NCBI GenBank assembly: GCA_020226215.1
Contig: CM035227.1
Location: forward strand, 103,833,732 to 103,897,731
Length of the DNA: 64,000 nucleotides
Origin: Sindora glabra
Lineage: Eukaryota > Streptophyta > Magnoliopsida > Fabales > Fabaceae
Direction: 5' to 3'
The notes below the pieces were generated by a model. That model made no database searches and was not told where the DNA came from. It worked only from the letters and a program-made list of their open reading frames with translations. A program made the translations under genes and the position numbers. Within the stretch, counting starts at the first letter, position 1. Every line of letters begins with the position of its first letter. Positions 26,325 to 38,196 of the stretch are shown here, in pieces.

Positions 26325-26750
26325 GATGAATAATAGTAATCAATAGGTATTTGTCTAAAGAGACTCTTGGAAATGAAAGTGACTCTTCCTGGATGTCCAA
26401 ATAAACCAAAACAAATTGTATAAATCAATCTAATTATAATCTATTTATAAAATATGATCTAATTTTTTGTTAAAACCTAATCATTAAGCTTAACTAGTTA
26501 GTTCAAGCGAAATTATAAATTAAGGTCGATGAATACTTGGAACGAAAATTTGAAGAAATTTATATTTTTATCTTCTGGAAATCATAATAAAACTATTAAT
26601 TGTATATTATATTACGTTCGTCCAAAAAAAAAGCCCAAAAGTTCTCAATGGAAATAAAACAAAAACCACAGACAGAGAAGTAAAAAACAAACTTTGTGGG
26701 GAAGTACTGGAAATACCCACAAAATGGAGGGTTTGGGTTCGCGCTAATGT

Positions 26751-26796
26751 TGGGCCTCTTCCCCGTATAAAATCTAACATGCCTCTCAAACCCTAA
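26751..26796 (+). promoter_or_regulatory. eS26 core promoter: site II, TATA box and telo-box
   Basis: TGGGCC (site II type) is at 26751-26756, TATAAAA at 26766-26772 and AAACCCTAA (telo-box) at 26788-26796. They sit 80-130 bases before the start codon at 26879. This trio is characteristic of plant ribosomal-protein promoters and ties their expression to cell growth. The motifs are seen directly; the role is from established knowledge. Confidence 0.8.
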
Positions 26797-26878
26797 AATC
26801 CATCTGCACTGCAGCAGCACTGAACCTGGCAAGAGCTGAACCGAGCTCGAGAGCGGCAGCGGGGATTCTCCTTCAACC

Positions 26879-28428
26879 ATGGTGTGATCTTCGCTCAATG
26901 TCCTTTTACGCGCTGCCTTTTTCGCAGTCTCTATCGGCGCGATCCTTTAATCTTACTCTTTTCTTCTCAACCAATTTGCAGACTTTCAAGCGCAGGAACG
27001 GTGGTCGCAACAAGCACGGCCGTGGCCACGTCAAATTCATTCGCTGCTCCAACTGTGGCAAGTGCTGCCCAAAGGTACTTGCTTTTTAAGTCTTCAGCCA
27101 ATCAAGCACGGAAATATTTTCAGATCAATGTTCTTCCTGTATTTTTATCTTTTCACATTTTGGTTGTACCCAGAATTTGTTTGTCTAAATAATGTGGATT
27201 AAACGCATGTCTGTAATTGTTCGGATTTGTCTTTATCAGTCAATAAAGTTATGATTTTTGATATTGGGTTTGTGGTTTGTTTGGGGGAAAAAGGACAAGT
27301 CAATCAAGAGGTTCCTTGTCAGGAACATTGTTGAGCAAGCTGCGGTGAGGGATGTTCAGGAAGCCTGTGTCTATGATCGTAAGATGTTTCTCTTGTTTTC
27401 CTTTTCCCTTTTCAATGAATGTTGGATGGTAGTGTTCTATTTCTTCTGTGTTTTTATTATTTGTAGAGTACACTCTCCCCAAGCTGTATGTGAAAATGCA
27501 ATACTGCGTATCGTGTGCAATTCACTCACACGTTGTGAGGGTTCGTTCTCGCACTGATAGGAGGAAACGTGAGCCTCCACAGCGTTTCATGAGGCGAAGG
27601 GTATGTCAGTTTACTGGAATTCTTTAGATGTGTGATTAATTTTGCTCTTGGGTAGCCTCAATTCAATTGTTCTTTTTTGTATATGTTACCGATCTAACTG
27701 TTATTAGTCTCTGAGAGATCTGTAATTGTCCTTGAAGTTCCTTGTCGATAAGTAAAGAATACTAGCACTGATGCGCTTTATTTTACATAGTTTTGAATTT
27801 AGTTCTTTTCTGCGGATTTCTGATGCCCATTATGGAATAGGATGGTTCTCTCCCTCTGTTGAAATCGCTAATTCCAAATTGAAATATTTTGCTGCTGTCT
27901 AATTTTTTATTTTTTGGGGATATTCAAGCAATACTTGGTTATATGTCATCCGAGATATGTGTTATAGAAACTTCTCCTGGCTGGGATTCCTTTAGACAAG
28001 TTGGTTGGTTTTGCTGAATTTGGAATTTTATGCTGCGGACAACCTTTCATATATTTATTGAATTAATGTTTTTTCCCTTGTCCACTAAAATCATTGCAAT
28101 GAGGCTAGTGACTTTCAAAGGTGTGCATTTATCTATTGTGGCTTGTAACTGTGATTAGCATTGGGTTCTTAAACTATTTATTGATTTGGATACCATTTTT
28201 TTCTGAAAAGTGGGTTCTATTCTGATATATGCAAGTTTATAAAATTATAAATTTATAATGCCTGTTGGTACTGCTGTTCTTCCCCTTTATCTAAATGATA
28301 GCGTGATTGATTCACGTAAGATGGCTGATGAATGTTTGTTTACCTTTTTCAAGGATGATCAACCAAGGCCTGGTCAGCCTGGTCAAGCACCTCGTCCAGC
28401 TGGAGTTGGAGCCCCTGCCCGTGCCTAG
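26879..28428 (+). CDS. RPS26: 40S ribosomal protein S26 (eS26), 129 aa, 5 exons
   Basis: The first coding exon is only the start codon (26879-26881), followed by exons 26982-27074, 27294-27378, 27467-27600 and 28354-28428. The protein starts TFKRRNGGRNKHGRGHVKF after Met, has the zinc-binding cysteines CSNCGKCC and CVSC, the conserved VRNIVEQAAVRDVQEACVY, and ends in the plant-typical Pro/Gly/Gln/Ala-rich tail GQPGQAPRPAGVGAPARA. eS26 sits at the mRNA exit channel of the 40S subunit. The exon 3 acceptor is unusual: it follows a G-run and A-run (GGGGGAAAAAG) rather than a pyrimidine tract, but protein continuity requires it. An intron right after ATG is a familiar layout for ribosomal-protein genes. 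Confidence 0.95.
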
Positions 28429-30213
28429 AAGTAATTTTAAAATTTCGAGCTCCATTGGACCCAACAAGAAAGTTGTTTCTTCGCTGCTTGATTATGAAAA
28501 TTTCAGTTTTTGTGTAGCGACCTGTTTCTCTTTAATTGTCTTGATTAGTATTCTGCGGATGATTTATTATCACTATAATTTGGTTTCAAATAGAATGGAC
28601 CCTGAGAAATCACTTATTTATTTTGAAATTGAGTTTATAAGGATATATATATGTTTGTGTGTGCGTGTGTGTGTATAGAGAGAGAGAGAAAGAGACCCCT
28701 TCGTCGTTTAGAAGATGAGATGAAAATGGTATACATAAATAACGCTAGTCCGGGTTGCTTTGTTAAGGGAAGTGGTCCTTATCACGTCGTGAAACATTTT
28801 TTCAAACCGTTAGCGTTAGGATCTGTTGGTTATGTTCTAGTTTTGGACATTAGTATTAACTAGCATGTGTGTCATTGAAAATTGCAGAGCAATCTATATT
28901 TCTGGCAGTTGATGTAGAGAAGCTGCAGAGTATGTAAATTTTTTCTTATCCTCTTCGAACATTTATGTGAATATGGTGCCACCGGATTTGGCACTCCTAA
29001 TGTGGTAATGTTTGAGGAGCAACTCTCTGACGGTACCTTGTTCAATTTTGGCTGTCTTTGCATATTGATTGTGTTCTAGGATGATGACTACGCAATAGTC
29101 TTGTACAGTGGAAGTGAAAAGCTGACCCGCGAATAGCGGCTTAGCCTTACGAGGTTCAAACAAGAAATGATTCAAATGATATTGCAGATTAGCCTCAAAA
29201 CGTGCATAAACTTCTTTTGCTTGACTTGCGCATATCACGTTGGGTTTTACATCTAGGAAACTGTATGCCCACAACCGCTCAAAATGAGACATAAAGACAC
29301 ATCGTCGTATGGAAAAGCATAAAGTCATCTAAATTCTGTCATTCTAGGTAGGGTGATTACTGACCTCTACTTTTTTAATTGGCTGCTTTAAATTGAGTAT
29401 TTTTTTAATGAAAATTAATTGCATAATTCTAATTTAATTTAACCGATATATTTGATTATGGTTGATTAAGTTTTATTTCAATTATTTTGAAATTTTGAAA
29501 AAAAAATTCAAAAATGTTATTGTTTTAATAGCTAAAGCTTGTCTATAGAGACATGTTAATATCATATTTTTATTAACATAATTATAATAAGAAACAATCA
29601 AGTTACAAAAAATATTAATGAAATGTTAAAAATGAACTTTCAACCAAACAAATGAACGTATATTTGGATCTGTTATGGTTTAAAATTTTACATTTGTAAT
29701 TAATTGATCACTAAAGTTGTAGATTTTTTTCCCTATTTTTGATCGATAATAACATATTAACAAATTTTAACTGACCAATTTTGAGTTTAGAAGATTGGTT
29801 AGGAGCAATTTGAAAATATTTAATCACCTTTAAATTATTCATAACATTAGCTGCTACTGTGTGCAACATAAAAATAAAGATGCTGTCACCAGTTCATGAC
29901 TTCAGCGAATCTACTTTTGCATATAATGTGTAAAAAATTTAGTTTTGGGGGCCCAATGCTTGTGGACTCTGGGCCGAAGAACTTAGAACATCATCTGTTA
30001 GTCTTTCTTGTTACGTTGCAGGATCAACGTTGACACCCCCCCTCCCCTTTTTTCCTCCCTCTTCTCTCCTCTTCCAATATTCCAAAGCTGAGTTTGCATC
30101 AATGCTGTGATCAGCGTGCTCCATTTTAATTGTCTGTCTGGCCATTTGGCTCATCTTCTGTCGGGCACTATGGTGTTGTGCATATTTACTGCCAAGTACA
30201 TTTGACAATTGGA
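28429..30213. other. 3' flank of eS26 and intergenic DNA before the convergent Trm1 gene
   Basis: 28429 to about 28640 is likely eS26 3' UTR. A GT/GA-rich simple-sequence tract follows (about 28650-28695). A 121-codon minus-strand frame at 28963-29328 has mixed composition and no recognised domain. The remainder is AT-rich except for the region next to the Trm1 stop (about 30000-30213), which is probable Trm1 3' UTR. Confidence 0.5.
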
Positions 30214-33200
30214 TCATTCGACAGCACAAACTTGTAGCAGTTCTTTGGCTATCCTAATGCATTCTGTCATGGGACAATTTGTCTTGATTGCCTTGGTGGT
30301 TATGTGAGACCTGCTGGCAGCATAACCCTTCTGCAATATACCCAGAAAAGATAATTAGCTCTAAATAAGTTACAGAACCACAACAGCTAGTTGAATTGGA
30401 AGCACATTTAAAAGTTATTATAACTACATATAAATTGGGATAAAGAACTTATAATGTTTGTCATGCTAAAATTGCAGCTCTACACATAACAGCTCATGCG
30501 GTGTGACACTACGTAAAAGTCCAGCATCTTTAGAAGGTTCAAAAGCGCAGTGAGGAATAAAAACGTGCATTTCGACAAAACATAATTGGGTTAATAAATC
30601 CTTTTTTTTTTCTGATCTATGAGGTAACTCCATCTGTTGTTTTCATTTAGATTACTCTTAGGTAATCAATCCAATTTTTCGATTTTTAATTTGCAATTGG
30701 GTTATACAAAGCATGTCAACAGTATATATATAATTCAAACGTTTAAGTCAAGCTTTAGCTACATAGTAAATCTATCTCTTCAACTGGATTCTAAACCAAA
30801 TAAGTTCCCCATTTTATTCTTTTTTACCTTTGGTTGCTGGAGGGTGGGTGAAGAAGGTAGAAGACCCCTTTTAAAACTTCCCTTTTTAATTAGTTCTTTA
30901 ATAGTTCCAATAGTTCTTTCTCTATCTCTTTTATCAACTAACACCTAATTATTGGGAGCAATCTTGCATAACGGTGCAAATAGGCCAAATAGCTTATAAA
31001 GAGCTTATGCTCTAGCAATTTTGGCCTTGCCTAGTTTAATCAATTTATTTAAATAGATTAAATTAAAATTAATAAATAAATTTATTTAAATAAATAGATT
31101 AAACTTATCTTCTTTAAACTTGGCTCGTAAGCTATTTAACTAATTTATTTAATAATTAATATAATATATCAGATATATATATATATATAATATATAATAT
31201 TTTAATACACACAATTATATACATATGCCTAATTAGACTATTGGTCAATTTTAGATCCTAACCTTGATATATTGGCATATTTGAAGGCTTATTCATACAA
31301 GTAGGCTTCCAAATATGCAAACAAACCATATCATGATTCTTTAATAAGTCAAATTGAGTTTGAATTTTAGCATTGCATAAACTAATCGACTAAGCTCAAG
31401 TCAATATCTTAGAAAGTAGGTTTAGCCAATTTAAGATAAAATTTATCTAGCCTAACCTATATACACCCTTTAAACATGGACTAAAATTTTAAAGGGCAAA
31501 TATTATTGACTTTTCTTGAAATTTGATCTAATTATATTAAACATCCCTCACTTTTTAAAATTGTACACATCCATCCTCTAAAACACTTTTACCGCTATAA
31601 AATGTAATGATGTTAAACTTTTAAATAATAATCCTTTCTTTAATGTTGTTATTCGTAGAAGACCATTTTTATATATAAATGTGCTCTTTCTTTAGAGAAT
31701 AAAAACACTCCCTCTTTTTTATGTACAGTTGTATTGCAATATTTATACATAAATATATAGAAAAATAGTCCTTCAGTCATGAGGAAAACATTAGACAAGA
31801 AATTGTAATTAAAAAATTAATATGATTATATTTTTATAATAGTGAAAGTGCTTCAAATGAGGTGAAAGGTTGTCAAAGTCATAAATCCTACCTAGAATTG
31901 AATGAGGGGTCAAAGATCATAAGTGGAATTATAAGATACTTATATTGTGGAAGGATATATATTATATATGTATGTGTGTATGCCTATAAAAACACAAAAT
32001 ATGGGCAAAATACTTCCAAACTTCCATAATTAAGTTAAAATTAAGTTCTTACATAAGTTTAATAATAACACAAACAAGCAAAAGTCCACAACATATGAAA
32101 AAAATTCGGCAACCAATGCAAATTATACATAGAACTAAAACTAAATTTAAATTTAGTTATATATAATTCTTTATCAATATATTAGACAGATTTAAAAATA
32201 TCCCAGAAATGAGTTAGTCAAATTATAAATTTTTAGCAATATTAAAATTAATTTGAGTAAAATAAATATAATCATTTTATGTTTATTAATATATACATAA
32301 TGCAATTGAAACTAAATATGAATGTTTATTGACTCATAAAATTACAACTAAATTGTATAAAATATAAATTTTTATAATTTATATTCAAAACTAAAAAATT
32401 AAACAACCAAATACGTGAAAAATAAACATTTGAAGAACTAAACAATTGAGTGAAATATAATTAGTTACTAATATGAAAATTGAATCAAGCAAAATGAATA
32501 TATAAAATGAAAGTATATAATTTTGAAAAACAATGGGTGTTGAGTTTAATTGGACCAAATCTTAGGAGGAGGTCAATGAAATTTGCCCAATTTTAAAACA
32601 GGCTTACTGTTCCAACAGGGAAACAAAGAGTAAAATAATGACAAGAAGGGGTGTGCACTTCGGAGAAAAAATACTGGAAAAGTACCTTGTGCATAGCGCT
32701 CATCAAGGTCTTCAGAGGTGGGGCATTAATTTTTCCACGACTTGCCATCTGGATGTATAATAAACGAAAACAACTATTAGTCTCTGATTTGACCAAAATC
32801 ATTAAAATTATTTTCCAATACATTAGAGAGATGACTTCAACAAAATCATTCATATTTCATAAAAGGACCTCATCTAAATTGATAAACCCAAATGGTAACG
32901 TGGGATCACTTTCATCCATCATCAGTCTTATAAGTTTTTCAAGATTCTCTTTACTATCACAGCCAGCCCATCCCCAATGCCTCGCCAGGTTTAACATCTC
33001 CATAAGATATGCAGCATCATGAAGAGGTCCTGTCCAGAGTGGTCCTGAAATCACAAGTGAGGTAGAAACCTGCAAAAGAGAAGATATTGAAAGTACTTTA
33101 TCCATCCTCCACTTGTTCAATGATATTAGTCATTTAATATGAAGCAACATATTTCTGTAATTTAAGATCTGGCAAAATGATTAGTGCAATTTCAATATAG

Positions 33201-34079
33201 GGATCTTCACAATTCTCCTAATTCCATTTCTGTAAATATTTTGTTACATTTACTAGCATAATTGGGAAAAGGATGGAATTTCAATGTTAAATCACAAGAA
33301 AGTAGATTCTCCATATTTTAGTTGTAATATAATGTTACCAAGGAACAACATAGGAACAACAATGAATCCATTTAGGAATAGATATTTCATATGCAGTACC
33401 TGTCTTATCAGGATTCAATTATAATAAAGATACACAAGTAATCAAATAAACGTCAGAGATTAGCAAACAAGATTCCTCAATGATAAAAGTTAAAACTTCA
33501 CAGATAGAGTGCCAACAAGAGAATATAGACAAACCAGACCATACCTTTGACTGATTGCATGAGCAACTAATTTGACCTAGTTCATCCCATGTAAACTCTT
33601 GGGAATTTCCGCATCGGTGGCAATAGCCAATAAAACCATAATATCTACAGTGAAATTAGAAGCAAATAAGTGAGGAGAACATGTAAATAAACTAAGGAGA
33701 TGTAACACATGATGCTATATCACCTATTGTCATGAAGCTTTCCACGATTTAATCTGAGCAAGACTCGGAAAACAGGACCATGATAAGCATAGTATGAAAA
33801 TAAAGGAGTAATATGATAACCCAACACAGCAGCCTCCCGCGCAGCCCCACCGATAAGCATTCGTAAACCGATCTCGTTCGAATATGGCATAGGACGCACA
33901 AAAGCTCCATACGCATCGAGAGAACTAATAGAAAAAGGTAGGAGTTAAAAATTTAAATCAGGGCACTAAATTGATTGAGAAAAATATGAAATTGTAGAGA
34001 AGCATGCAGGCTTTGTGCCTTCCTCTATATGTAAAGCTCGAATGCCTGGTCCCTGTGAATATATGTGTTTAGCAGTCTA

Positions 34080-34133
<54 letters not shown>

Positions 34134-35043
34134 TATGATTATGAAACATGTTAAACACATCACTTATTCAAACACCTTAACTAAATAATTGCAATTACAA
34201 CTGTGATGAATCTGCAAAGATAAGTAAGATAAACAATCACAAAATGTTATTTTAAACGGACAAGTATCAATTGAACAGATGAAATTTGAAGTCAGAAACA
34301 CTTCCCAACTCCATAGCTCCATTCAATAAGATCAGAGATGAACAAATTCAGACTACTAACTCTTAGGGGATGCAGATAATTCTAAATGAGCTATGCATCT
34401 CACCTCAAACAAATCAGAAAAAAATAATACACAGATCTTACTGGTAAGGACGATGACCACCGGATGAGTAGCCATCAGTTGAAGTAACATAGAGCAATCC
34501 CCCCAATTTCAAAGTATTCATAGCGGACCTCAAGAAAGATGAATCGCTGCCAAATGAATCAACATCAATAAAATCAAAGAAATTCTTCTGCAAATAGTAA
34601 TTCATCATTACTCGGTTTGCTTCCAAATGAGTAACCACCCATCTTTTCTCGCCCCCTGAACCACTCTCTACTCTTGACAAGTTCTCCACAATGGTGCTCC
34701 TATAAGCATCATTTCCATCATTTGCCACCACAAAATCTGCCTCGGCTTCCACAAGATACCGAAGCGACCGAATTCCACAGCCACACAAAGCATCCAGGAC
34801 ACGCAAACCTCCATTAGACTTCTTGTGAAGCGAAGCAGCAAGCACACCGAGGTCGCGGCCAGTAGCACTTTCATGCCGGTAAAAGGCGTCACCGGTCTCA
34901 AATTGAAGACCCCTTTCAGTTTGAAGCTCAGAGTTACATTTTCTGTTAACCTTGAGCTTAACGGTAGCGGCTTGGATTTGAGTTTGAGAAAAGAAGGTCT
35001 GCGAAAATGGCGAGGATAGGGTTTTAGGGCCGAAGACTAACAT
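30214..35043 (-). CDS. TRM1: Trm1-type tRNA (guanine-N2) dimethyltransferase, 427 aa, 6 exons
   Basis: Minus-strand exons are 35043-34442, 33924-33724, 33644-33545, 33069-32869, 32748-32686 and 30330-30214; phases agree. The enzyme family makes N2,N2-dimethylguanosine, classically at G26 of tRNA, using S-adenosylmethionine. Visible parts are the substrate-entry segment FETGDAFYRHESATGRDLGVLAA (47-69), the SAM site VLDALCGCGIRSLRYLVEA (82-100), acidic VVANDGND (105-112), motif IV DVDSFGS (160-166), TSTDG, the RPMPYSNEIGLRMLIGG and SYYAYHGPVFRV segments, a CHRCG..CSC zinc-type cluster encoded by exon 3, and the family's C-terminal SRSHI..KAIKTNCP in the last exon. Motif IV has Ser where Trm1 proteins usually have Pro. 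The N-terminus is Ser/Thr/Lys-rich and may be an organelle-targeting peptide. The nearest relative I recall is Arabidopsis At3g56330. The final intron is about 2.35 kb. Confidence 0.92.
30331..32685 (-). other. Long AT-rich last intron of the Trm1 gene
   Basis: About 2.35 kb separates the exon ending ...LMSAMHK from the last exon starting KGYAASRSHI. The intron is AT-rich, has an (AT)n tract near 31170 and contains no supported gene. Two open frames inside it (30637-30948 on +, part of 32593-32853 on -) are not conserved-looking. It is far longer than this gene's other introns, so an old insertion is likely. Confidence 0.7.
34083..34130 (+). repeat. (AT)n microsatellite in Trm1 intron 1
   Basis: 24 uninterrupted AT units inside the first intron of the Trm1 gene. 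Confidence 0.95.
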
Positions 35044-35261
35044 GGCGGGAAAAATGATAAAGGGAAAATAACCGTCCCGGATTTTGATATAAATGTTCGT
35101 ACGATAATTTCGTATACGTGTACCGATGGACGGCCCAGATGATACATTAATTAATTGATTTTAATCCTATATAATGCTTTGATCTTTGACAAATCAAAAT
35201 CTAGTCCGGGAAGTATTTGGACTGTGGGACCGCCTCTCACGCACACTCTGTTTCGTCGTCA
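35044..35261. promoter_or_regulatory. Shared head-to-head promoter of Trm1 (-) and nucleotidyltransferase (+)
   Basis: Only about 220 bases separate the Trm1 start codon from the first upstream ATG in the nucleotidyltransferase leader. The interval holds GGCCCA (35132-35137), which is the site II motif TGGGCC on the other strand and is common in promoters of plant translation and housekeeping genes. No strong TATA box is evident for either direction. Divergent transcription from one promoter is inferred from layout. Confidence 0.6.
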
Positions 35262-36177
35262 ATGGTGATGAAGGGGTTTCTCCAAGGATGGACACTGAAA
35301 ATTAGGGTTTTTATCTATGAGGAATAACTTTCCTTCTTCATGGACGATGATTTTCTATCGGAGCTCTTTTGAGAGTAGAGGCATACAGTCTTCAACAGAA
35401 TTGGTTCTCAGAGAATGAAAGTCGGAAAAACTGAAGATAAAAGCGAACCAATTGTTGCTTTTGACAAGGTACAATCTAATTTCCGTAGTTTCATTGAAGT
35501 TATGATTTGGTTCTAAGCCTGTAACTATGGGCAATGGTGGTCGTAATACCATGGGGTCATCTAAGAAAACTTTTAACACTTCTTAAGTTGACGCCTTTGC
35601 AAAGCATAGAGCTTTTCAATATTGAATTCTGTCCATTTTTTTTTGTAAGAAACTTTTGCCATCATATAAAGCAGCTATTCGTGCCCTTTACCTTGTATTG
35701 GCTTGTCCTTGCATTGAGAAGGCTCATTCTCTTCTCCTCTTTGATTCTCTTTTTCCTCCCGTTTTGTCTCCCCTCTCCCGCCCTTTTCTCTCACTTTCCA
35801 TCATAATTCCAGCTTAAGGAACTAATAACAATTGTCACAGACGGAGTGCGGGACACTGGCGTGGCGTGATTTATTTATCAGTTCATACAAAAGGAATAAG
35901 TTGACACAGCTTGGCAAACCCTTTTAAACTTCACTCATTTATTTAAAATTTCACTAGACATCAATATTTTTTATATTCCTTCCTTTTATCCTGGGCTGAC
36001 TTGAGTCCTAGACTGTTATTTTGGGTAATATTTTTCATTTCAATATGTGTTTGTTTTCGGTAATGATCTTGGGCATTAAAGTCTGTTGTTTGTTTATGTG
36101 CAGTGATGTGCAGTGATTGTGGCTACAAGGGAAACATCTTGCCCCAGGTGGGTGTGGGTTTTATTCTCATGAGATAG
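35262..36177 (+). promoter_or_regulatory. uORF-rich, intron-bearing 5' leader of the nucleotidyltransferase gene
   Basis: Three upstream ORFs lie in the first leader exon: 35262-35327 (21 codons before stop), 35340-35372 (10 codons) and one starting at 35415 (MKVGKTEDKSEPIVAFDK) that runs to the donor at 35469 and meets TGA at once after splicing. A leader intron 35469-36103 ends at CAG; a second possible acceptor ends at 36113. With the first acceptor a fourth uORF (36106-36177, 23 codons) ends 18 bases before the main ATG at 36196. Such leaders usually lower or condition translation of the main ORF. Confidence 0.55.
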
Positions 36178-36195
36178 GTTCTAGTATCTATAGTG

Positions 36196-38164
36196 ATGGA
36201 AGACCTTCAAGGAAATCTGTCATCTTCCACGTCCTCATTTTCCTCCTCCTCCTTGTCCTCTTTCCCCTCACCTAACCTACAACAGTTGGCAATTGATGAG
36301 GAACTCTGGCTAATGGCTGAAGATAGGGCCCAAGAGATCCTATATACGATTCAACCAAATGTAATTTCTGAGAAGAACAGAAAGGATGTTATTGATTATG
36401 TGCAGGGTCTGATTAAAAGTTATTACAGAGCGGAGGTTTGAGCTTCTGAACCCAGTTTTCTAATTGTAATCTTTGCTGCTAGATAACTAGCATGCCTGCA
36501 TATGTTGTCATCTGATAGCCTAAATTGTTGTAAGATAACCCTAGAAATTGTGCAGCCATGAAATTGTTCAGTTCTTGCATCGGAAAATTTGCATGGATGG
36601 AAAGTGGCATAAGGTGAAATTTGGTGCTGATTGTCATTTTCAAATTAACTGGTTGTGTCTGTAGTTCTTAATTCTGCCCCCATATAATCCAGAAGAATAA
36701 CATCAACATAGATTTTGCAGTTAATGGATCACTTCAATGAGCATTTACCTTAGGAATCAAATGCAAACTTTCAACATCACTTGCTTCATTTTTTTAATTT
36801 ACAGTGGATTTTCATCTGGCTCCCAGTTTTAGTGGGTGTGACCATCACTTTATAAGTAAAACCTTCGAGATGCAAATAAGAAGATGGCTTTGGCTTTGTC
36901 TATACTGTTAAATCGATGGTTTTAATTATATTTTCTTAATTTTTTTTCATGAACTAACTACAGGTCCGCCCATTTGGGTCTGTCCCACTGAAAACCTACC
37001 TTCCTGATGGAGATATTGACTTGACTATGCTCAGTCATGAAACTGCAGAGGAAAATTTAGCGCAAGCATTGTGCTGTATACTTGCAAGTAAAGAGGACTC
37101 TGAATACCCTGTGAAAGAAATACAACATATACGTGCACAGGTTTAGCAACAAAATTTATTTTCATTTAGTCAATCAGGATTTGTATAGAGCTTTGTCTCT
37201 CCATCGTTTTTGTCCTGTAGATTTTATATATGCTTTGTTGGCTTGTAAGGCTTATAATTGCAGGGAGACTCAACCATATATTGCTCCTTGTTTTCCACTA
37301 GAAACAGCAACCAGTGAAGAATTTTACATTTAGTAGTTTCAAATCTCTTGAGTAGTCAATGGAGTTTGTGTTATTGCCAAGGTTTTTAGGGAAGGATGGT
37401 AGAAGTAATTGATTAGGAATAAAGCTAAGCTATATATCCCACAAGATATGCTTCAAGCATCCATTTTCTAGGCCATTTTTTAAACTCTTAGAATGTTGGG
37501 GTTTTAAAGGTTCGGTCTGTTTCATTGCCATTACTCTTACAGTCATTATTTTGCATTGACCTATTCATAAGTTAAGGAATTGGCTAATTAGATGCAATAA
37601 AGATATGCCCACACTTAATCGCTAACTAACTGCAATAAAGACACTCCCGCACTTACTCACACACAACTTTCATAGAGTCTGCTAGAAACTTCCTGAAGTT
37701 TAATGCTAACTTCTTTGACAAATGGCAGGTCACTTGTGGTTGTAATGTTTCTGATTGAGGAACTAACTTTCTTTTGTAGTAAATAGGGGAAGTGGTGTGT
37801 GACTATATCACTATGCGATTAAATGTTACTTCATTGGAGCCACTTGGTATCATTAATCTTGGAACTGAGATTTGCATCAGCCCCATGAACCATCTAAGTA
37901 TATTCAGGCCTTCATTTTCCCTGCCTGATGTCATCATTCAGATATAAAGTTATGTTCTTGGAGTAGATGGCATTGACTTACTGATCAGGCGGAAAGTATT
38001 GTAATGATTAAATTGGCTTCACTTGTAGATAAATGATTATTATGGCGCTGGCTCCAGTTTTTGTTAAACGAATAGGAAACCAACCCTCTGTTATGTCAAG
38101 CCAACTCGAGTATAAATATGTCAACTGATGAGGAAATTGATGATAGCAGCTTTTCCTCCTCCCA

Positions 38165-38196
<32 letters not shown>

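Noticed and set aside
32593..32685. Apparent natural end of Trm1 reading into ...FPVGTVSLF
   Set aside because: This is unspliced intron. The donor after LMSAMHK and the matching last exon at 30330-30214 restore the conserved C-terminus, so the gene is not truncated.
33990..34060. Possible extra Trm1 exon encoding GPGIRALHIEEGTKP after a TTCACAG acceptor-like site
   Set aside because: In the phase set by exon 1 it hits a stop, there is no GT donor after it, and joining exon 1 directly to 33924 gives an uninterrupted protein.
34825..35019. + strand frame over the start of Trm1
   Set aside because: Antisense shadow of Trm1 exon 1.
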